Source: Enterocloster lavalensis
GTDB lineage: Bacteria; Bacillota; Clostridia; Lachnospirales; Lachnospiraceae
NCBI RefSeq assembly: GCF_902364025.1
Contig: NZ_CABJCG010000002.1
Location: forward strand, 62,001 to 126,000
Direction of reading: 5' to 3'
DNA length: 64,000 nucleotides
Positions 60,367-64,000 of the stretch are shown one piece after another (within the stretch, counting starts at the first letter, position 1; each line of letters starts with the position of its first letter). The position numbers and the translations under genes were made by a program. The notes beneath the pieces are model-generated. The model saw only the letters and a list, made by a program, of their open reading frames with translations. It made no database searches and had not been told where the DNA came from.

Positions 60367-61851
60367 ATGGGTTTTTCGATAGGAACCGGAGTTCCGGTTA
60401 TTACCGTATTTATTCAGGGGCTGCTGAGCTTTTTCTCGCCCTGCGTGCTTCCCCTGGTGCCCCTGTATATCAGCTATCTGGCAGGAGGAGCCAAAACCGT
60501 CGATGAAAATGGACGGGTGACCTATCCGCGCCGGCGCGTGATGGTGAACACTCTGTTCTTTGTGCTGGGAATCAGCTTCACATTCTTTGTGCTGGGCTTC
60601 GGTTTTTCAGCCCTTGGGCGTTTCTTCAGCAACAACCGGACCTGGTTTGCGAGAATCAGCGGCATGATCATGGTGCTGTTCGGGCTTTATCAGCTCGGGG
60701 CGCTGGGCCATTCCGGAGCCATTGAGCGGGAGCACCGGCTTCCCTTCAACTTAAGCCGCTTTACCATGAACCCTGTCATCGCCCTGCTGCTGGGCTTCAC
60801 CTTCAGCTTTGCATGGACTCCCTGCGTGGGCCCCACGCTGGGAAGCGTGCTTTTGATGGTGTCCTCGGCGGGCCAGAAGGCCCACGGGCTGTGGCTGATC
60901 GGCGTGTATACCCTGGGCTTTGTAATCCCGTTTTTGGCGGTGGGCCTGTTCACCGGATCGGTGCTGGACTTCTTCCGAAACCACCAGAGCGTGGTGCGCT
61001 ATACCGTTAAAATCGGCGGCGTTCTGCTGATCCTCATGGGTCTTATGACGTTCACCGGATACATGAACGGCATCACCAGCTACTTGTCCTCCTTTGGCGG
61101 AGCAGGCACGCCCGGAACCCAGCAGACCGCGCCCCAGACGCCGGGCGGCGGGCAGCCCTCGGATGAGAGCGGCCTTGGGGCCGGGGATACCGGAGCTGAG
61201 GGCGATAAGAGCGGCCAGGCGTCCGGAGGGACTGTGGCTGAGGGGGGCGGGAGCGGCCAGGCGGCCGGCGAAAACCCGTCTGAAGGCGGCGGGAACAGCC
61301 AGGCGTCCGGCGAGACCGCGGCAGAGTCCGGCGGAACTGCGGACCAGTCGGCCGCCGCACAGGAGACCACTGCGGCAGAGGAGCCGGATGTGCTTCCGGC
61401 CTTTGACTTCACGCTGACGGATCAGTACGGAAACACGCACACCCTGTCCGAATACAAGGGTAAAACGGTGTTCTTAAACTTCTGGGCCACCTGGTGTCCG
61501 CCCTGCAAGCGGGAGATGCCGGAGATCCAGGCTCTCTATGAGCGCTACGGCGAGAACGAGGGCGACTTAATCGTGCTGGGGGTTGCCAATCCCAAGACGG
61601 CTGAGTATCCGAACAACAGCGACGAGACCCAGGACGTGGTTGAAAAGTTCCTGAAGGACAACGGCTACACCTTCCCCGTGGTGATGGATCTTACCGGAGA
61701 CACGTTCTCCCAGTACATGATCAGCGCCTTCCCCACCACCTTCATGATCGACAAGGATGGAAATGTGTTCGGCTACGCCTCCGGCAGTCTGAGCGGGGAC
61801 ATGATGGAGAGCATTGTGCAGCAGACCATGACGGGCATCCGCCAGCAATAA
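60367..61851 (+). CDS. CcdA-TlpA fusion, thiol-disulfide exchange protein
   Basis: The 494-residue protein starts at ATG 60367 behind AGAGGAGA. Residues 1-235 are a CcdA domain with six membrane helices; the two redox Cys lie in FFSPCVLPLVPLYISYLAGG (about 26) and AWTPCVGPTLGS (about 153). A low-complexity Gly/Ser/Glu linker with imperfect repeats such as SGQASGGTVAEGGG spans about 240-340. A TlpA/ResA redoxin follows with WATWCPPCK (C377/C380) and the cis-Pro region SAFPTTFMID. Electrons from cytoplasmic thioredoxin would pass straight to the tethered extracellular redoxin. It is the last gene of the Rrf2 operon. Confidence 0.92.
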   Translation: MGFSIGTGVPVITVFIQGLLSFFSPCVLPLVPLYISYLAGGAKTVDENGRVTYPRRRVMVNTLFFVLGISFTFFVLGFGFSALGRFFSNNRTWFARISGMIMVLFGLYQLGALGHSGAIEREHRLPFNLSRFTMNPVIALLLGFTFSFAWTPCVGPTLGSVLLMVSSAGQKAHGLWLIGVYTLGFVIPFLAVGLFTGSVLDFFRNHQSVVRYTVKIGGVLLILMGLMTFTGYMNGITSYLSSFGGAGTPGTQQTAPQTPGGGQPSDESGLGAGDTGAEGDKSGQASGGTVAEGGGSGQAAGENPSEGGGNSQASGETAAESGGTADQSAAAQETTAAEEPDVLPAFDFTLTDQYGNTHTLSEYKGKTVFLNFWATWCPPCKREMPEIQALYERYGENEGDLIVLGVANPKTAEYPNNSDETQDVVEKFLKDNGYTFPVVMDLTGDTFSQYMISAFPTTFMIDKDGNVFGYASGSLSGDMMESIVQQTMTGIRQQ

Positions 61852-61871
61852 AAACATCATAATTCAGAAAT

Positions 61872-61924
61872 AAGTTTTGAGGGATCTTCTTTTCTAAAAA
61901 GAACGGTCCCTCAAAACTTTTTTA
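61872..61924 (+). terminator. Terminator of the Rrf2 operon
   Basis: AAGTTTTGAGGGATC (61872-61886) pairs with the complementary GGTCCCTCAAAACTT (61905-61919), one G-U, followed by TTTTT. Confidence 0.9.
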
Positions 61925-61981
61925 GATGATTTAACAAAATTTTTACAAACAAAGGGAAAATGCACAAAAACAAAATTGTAA

Positions 61982-62011
61982 TTGACAAAGTGTTGTACAT
62001 TGTGATAACAT
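61982..62011 (+). promoter_or_regulatory. Sigma-A promoter of the guaD operon
   Basis: TTGACA (61982-61987), an 18-bp spacer and TAACAT (62006-62011) lie about 40 bp upstream of the aptamer. The first 15 bases resemble the Rrf2 operon promoter region. Confidence 0.6.
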
Positions 62012-62051
62012 GAAGGTACCAACAATTACAAAAAAATTTAGATTCATGTAG

Positions 62052-62197
62052 AAAACTTATATATGCTCATAATCGGATGAGTGTTTCTACCAACTACCGC
62101 AATAGTTGACTATGAGTTTTCGCATCCCTGCCGTCCGGCCATTGGAGACCGGAAGACAGGGGTGTGAACTTGCGTAAACAGCGGTAGTTGGTTTTTT
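62052..62197 (+). ncRNA. Divergent purine riboswitch, apparent ON architecture
   Basis: P1 is AAAACTTATA (62052-62061) with TATGAGTTTT (62111-62120). P2 is CTCAT/ATGAG with loop AATCGG; P3 is CAACTA/TAGTTG with loop CCGCAA. The diagnostic joining segment GTTTCTAC and GAC-TAT with the ligand-pairing C (62110) are present, and the two loops can still kiss through CGG/CCG. J1/2 reads TATG instead of the usual TAAT-type, and P2 has only 5 bp. CCAACTACCGC (62090-62100), part of P3, pairs perfectly with GCGGTAGTTGG (62181-62191), which is followed by T6. Ligand binding should thus prevent termination. Confidence 0.8.
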
Positions 62198-62287
62198 GTT
62201 GGGTACAATTCAACTGGGAAATCCTGGGAGATTGTATGTGACCCCAGCCGTCCGGAAGGCTGGCCGCTGTTTGGCAGGGAGTTGAAA

Positions 62288-63589
62288 ATGGAAGGAAGTA
62301 GGATGCCTATGAAAGAAACACGCAATTTTGTGCTCAGGGGCAACATCTGCTACAGCCTGGATCCGACAACGCTGGAAACCATAGAAGCGGGCTACCTGGT
62401 CTGCGAGGACGGAACAAGCGCAGGCGTTTACCGGGAGCTGCCGGAGCAGTACGCCGGATGGCCACTAAAGGACTTCGGGGACCGGCTGATCATTCCCGGG
62501 CTGACCGATCTCCATCTGCACGCGCCACAGTACGGCTTCCGCGGTCTGGGGATGGATCTGGAGCTTTTGGAATGGCTGAATACGCGGACATTCCCTGAGG
62601 AGGCCAAGTACGGCGACTTAGAGTACGCCAGGAGAGGTTACACGATTTTTGCCGGGAATATGAAGCGCAGCGCCACCACCAGAGCCTGCATTTTCGCCAC
62701 CATCCACCGGGAGTCCACGGTTATGCTCATGGACCTGATGGAGGAGACAGGTCTTAAGACCATGGTGGGCAAGGTGAATATGGACCGGAACAGCCCGGAT
62801 ATCCTGATCGAGGAGAGCGCAGAGGCCTCCGCCCGGGATACGTTGGCCTGGCTGGAACAGATTCACGGGCGCTATGAGAATACAAGGCCCATTTTGACGC
62901 CGCGGTTTATCCCCTCCTGTACGGATGAACTGATGGGGCGTTTGAAAGAGATTCAGAGGGATTTTGACCTTCCGGTCCAGTCCCATCTGTCGGAAAACCA
63001 GGGTGAGATCGCCTGGGTGAAGGAGCTTTGCCCCTGGTCTGAGTTTTATGGAGATGCTTACGACCACTTCGGACTTTTCGGAGGCGGAGTGGATACGGTG
63101 ATGGCCCACTGCGTGTGGCCGCCCGAGGCGGAGATCGCGCGGATGAAGGAGCGTGGCGTTTACGTGGCCCACTGTCCCCAGAGCAACACCAACTTATCCT
63201 CCGGTATCGCGCCGGTGCGCACCTATCTGGACCAGGGTATGAACATCGGCCTGGGGACGGACGTGGCTGGGGGAACCGGGGAGTCCGTGTTCCGGGCCAT
63301 GGCGGATGCGATCCAGGTGTCGAAGCTGCGCTGGCGGCTGACGGACGACCGCTTAAAGCCCCTGACGGCTCAGGAAGCGTTTTACCTTGGAACCAAGGGC
63401 GGCGGAGCCTTCTTCGGAAAGGTGGGAAGCTTTGAACCGGGTTATGAACTGGATGCGGTGGTTCTGGACGACGCAGAACTTCAGCATCCCCAGGAACTGG
63501 ATCTGGCCGAGCGGCTGGAGCGCCTGATTTACCTGTCCGACGACCGGCACATTGCCGGAAAATTCGTGGCGGGACGAAGAATCTTTTAG
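62288..63589 (+). CDS. guaD: Guanine deaminase
   Basis: The 433-residue amidohydrolase converts guanine to xanthine and ammonia. The metal motif PGLTDLHLHAPQY (about residues 70-82) marks this subfamily, with SHLSENQGE, MAHCVWPP and GLGTDVAGG supplying further His, Glu and Asp ligands. ATG 62288 lies six bases after AGGGAG; ATGs at 62303 and 62309, behind GGAAGG, are equally possible and nearer the usual N terminus (KETRNFVLRGNICYS). The purine riboswitch upstream and the permease downstream support the assignment. A GC-rich hairpin (63599-63626) lies between it and the permease gene. Confidence 0.93.
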   Translation: MEGSRMPMKETRNFVLRGNICYSLDPTTLETIEAGYLVCEDGTSAGVYRELPEQYAGWPLKDFGDRLIIPGLTDLHLHAPQYGFRGLGMDLELLEWLNTRTFPEEAKYGDLEYARRGYTIFAGNMKRSATTRACIFATIHRESTVMLMDLMEETGLKTMVGKVNMDRNSPDILIEESAEASARDTLAWLEQIHGRYENTRPILTPRFIPSCTDELMGRLKEIQRDFDLPVQSHLSENQGEIAWVKELCPWSEFYGDAYDHFGLFGGGVDTVMAHCVWPPEAEIARMKERGVYVAHCPQSNTNLSSGIAPVRTYLDQGMNIGLGTDVAGGTGESVFRAMADAIQVSKLRWRLTDDRLKPLTAQEAFYLGTKGGGAFFGKVGSFEPGYELDAVVLDDAELQHPQELDLAERLERLIYLSDDRHIAGKFVAGRRIF

Positions 63590-63669
63590 GTAGGTATGGG
63601 GGTACGCCCGGGAAGCGGGCCCCCTGAAAAAAGAAACTATATGTTTCAACTTTTAAGGAGGTAGGAAGT

Positions 63670-64000
63670 ATGGAAACAAAGAACAACCAAGGATTTTTGG
63701 AAAAGGTGTTTCATCTGTCGGAGAACCACACCGACGTCAAGACAGAGGTAATCGCCGGTATTACCACGTTCATGACCATGGCGTACATACTGGCAGTTAA
63801 CCCCAACATTTTAAGTGATGCCGGAATGGACCGGGGAGCGGTGTTCACCGCTACGGCGCTGGCTTCCCTGGTGGCCACCCTCCTGATGGCCGCATTTGCC
63901 AACTATCCCTTCGTTCTGGCTCCCGGCATGGGCTTAAACGCGTATTTTGCCTACACCGTGGTGTTGCAGATGGGTTATACCTGGCAGATGGCTCTGGCCG
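63670..64000 (+). CDS. NCS2/AzgA-type purine permease, 3'-truncated by window edge
   Basis: ATG 63670 follows AAGGAGGTAGG. The visible 110 residues, with TEVIAGITTFMTMAYILAVNP and FVLAPGMGLNAYFAYTVV, are the conserved N terminus of AzgA/PbuG-type guanine-hypoxanthine permeases. The gene continues beyond the window. Placement 80 bp behind guaD under the same riboswitch suggests purine import coupled to deamination. Confidence 0.92.
   Translation, partial: METKNNQGFLEKVFHLSENHTDVKTEVIAGITTFMTMAYILAVNPNILSDAGMDRGAVFTATALASLVATLLMAAFANYPFVLAPGMGLNAYFAYTVVLQMGYTWQMALA

Overview
The window is a chromosomal segment of an anaerobic Bacillota, most likely a Lachnospiraceae-type clostridium. The evidence is a split glycine decarboxylase (GcvPA/GcvPB) behind a tandem glycine riboswitch, a DUF3881 protein (a family I associate with Lachnospiraceae), an AcoR-like sigma-54 activator, an ABC-F gene with an attenuated leader, a purine riboswitch on a guanine deaminase gene, and generally G+C-rich coding DNA with strong AGGAGG-type ribosome binding sites. 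The taxonomic call is an inference.

Layout. 1-1989: end of a C45-type acyltransferase/peptidase gene and a PrpF-like isomerase. 2090-9530 (minus): glycine cleavage operon gcvT-gcvH-gcvPA-gcvPB-lplA-lpdA under a promoter, tandem glycine riboswitch and terminator. 9745-10778: DUF3881 gene and tRNA-Arg(CCU). 10786-16523: an A+T-richer accessory stretch directly behind the tRNA, with a broken alpha/beta hydrolase, a zinc-ribbon protein, a nucleotidyltransferase remnant, a YjbR-like protein, an orphan membrane protein, a small protein with an OadB-like motif, an M23-like protein and a DUF3795-like protein. 16709-19399: AlgJ-like plus MBOAT O-acyltransferase pair. 19508-21528 (minus): YolD-like protein and Y-family polymerase.

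21628-39065 is the most striking region: a large catabolic cluster around a sigma-54 activator (22703-24613). Three near-consensus -24/-12 promoters precede, respectively, a minus-strand metal-dependent hydrolase, an operon starting with an alcohol dehydrogenase, and an operon starting with a CoA-transferase. Palindromes of the form TGTGYC-N2-GRCACA lie beside each. The genes encode two dehydrogenases, two transporters, a CaiB-type CoA-transferase, a PPC-domain protein, an HpcH/HpaI aldolase, a double carboxymuconolactone-decarboxylase-like protein, a MaoC hydratase, an SDR, a 3-hydroxyacyl-CoA dehydrogenase, an Fe-S old-yellow-enzyme reductase and a metallo-beta-lactamase-fold hydrolase. This looks like import, CoA activation, beta-oxidation-like chemistry and aldol cleavage of an unknown acid.

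39082-51169: a MecA_N-type penicillin-binding protein, a DUF4397 protein, a CoA-disulfide reductase-rhodanese fusion behind a Rex-like palindrome, a D-cysteine desulfhydrase-like enzyme, and a tight four-gene operon DegV / ICMT-like / GH3 / GAF-GGDEF-HD-GYP. 51196-51909: a 34-copy 21-bp minisatellite between convergent genes. 51920-53671 (minus): ABC-F protein with a consensus promoter, overlapping leader ORFs and an attenuator. 53746-56598: YfcC-type permease and M20 peptidase separated by a 166-bp giant hairpin. 57019-61851: HD phosphohydrolase, zinc-ribbon membrane protein, and an Rrf2 / RclA-like / CcdA-TlpA redox operon. 61982-64000: divergent purine riboswitch of apparent ON type, guanine deaminase and the start of an NCS2 purine permease, cut by the window edge.
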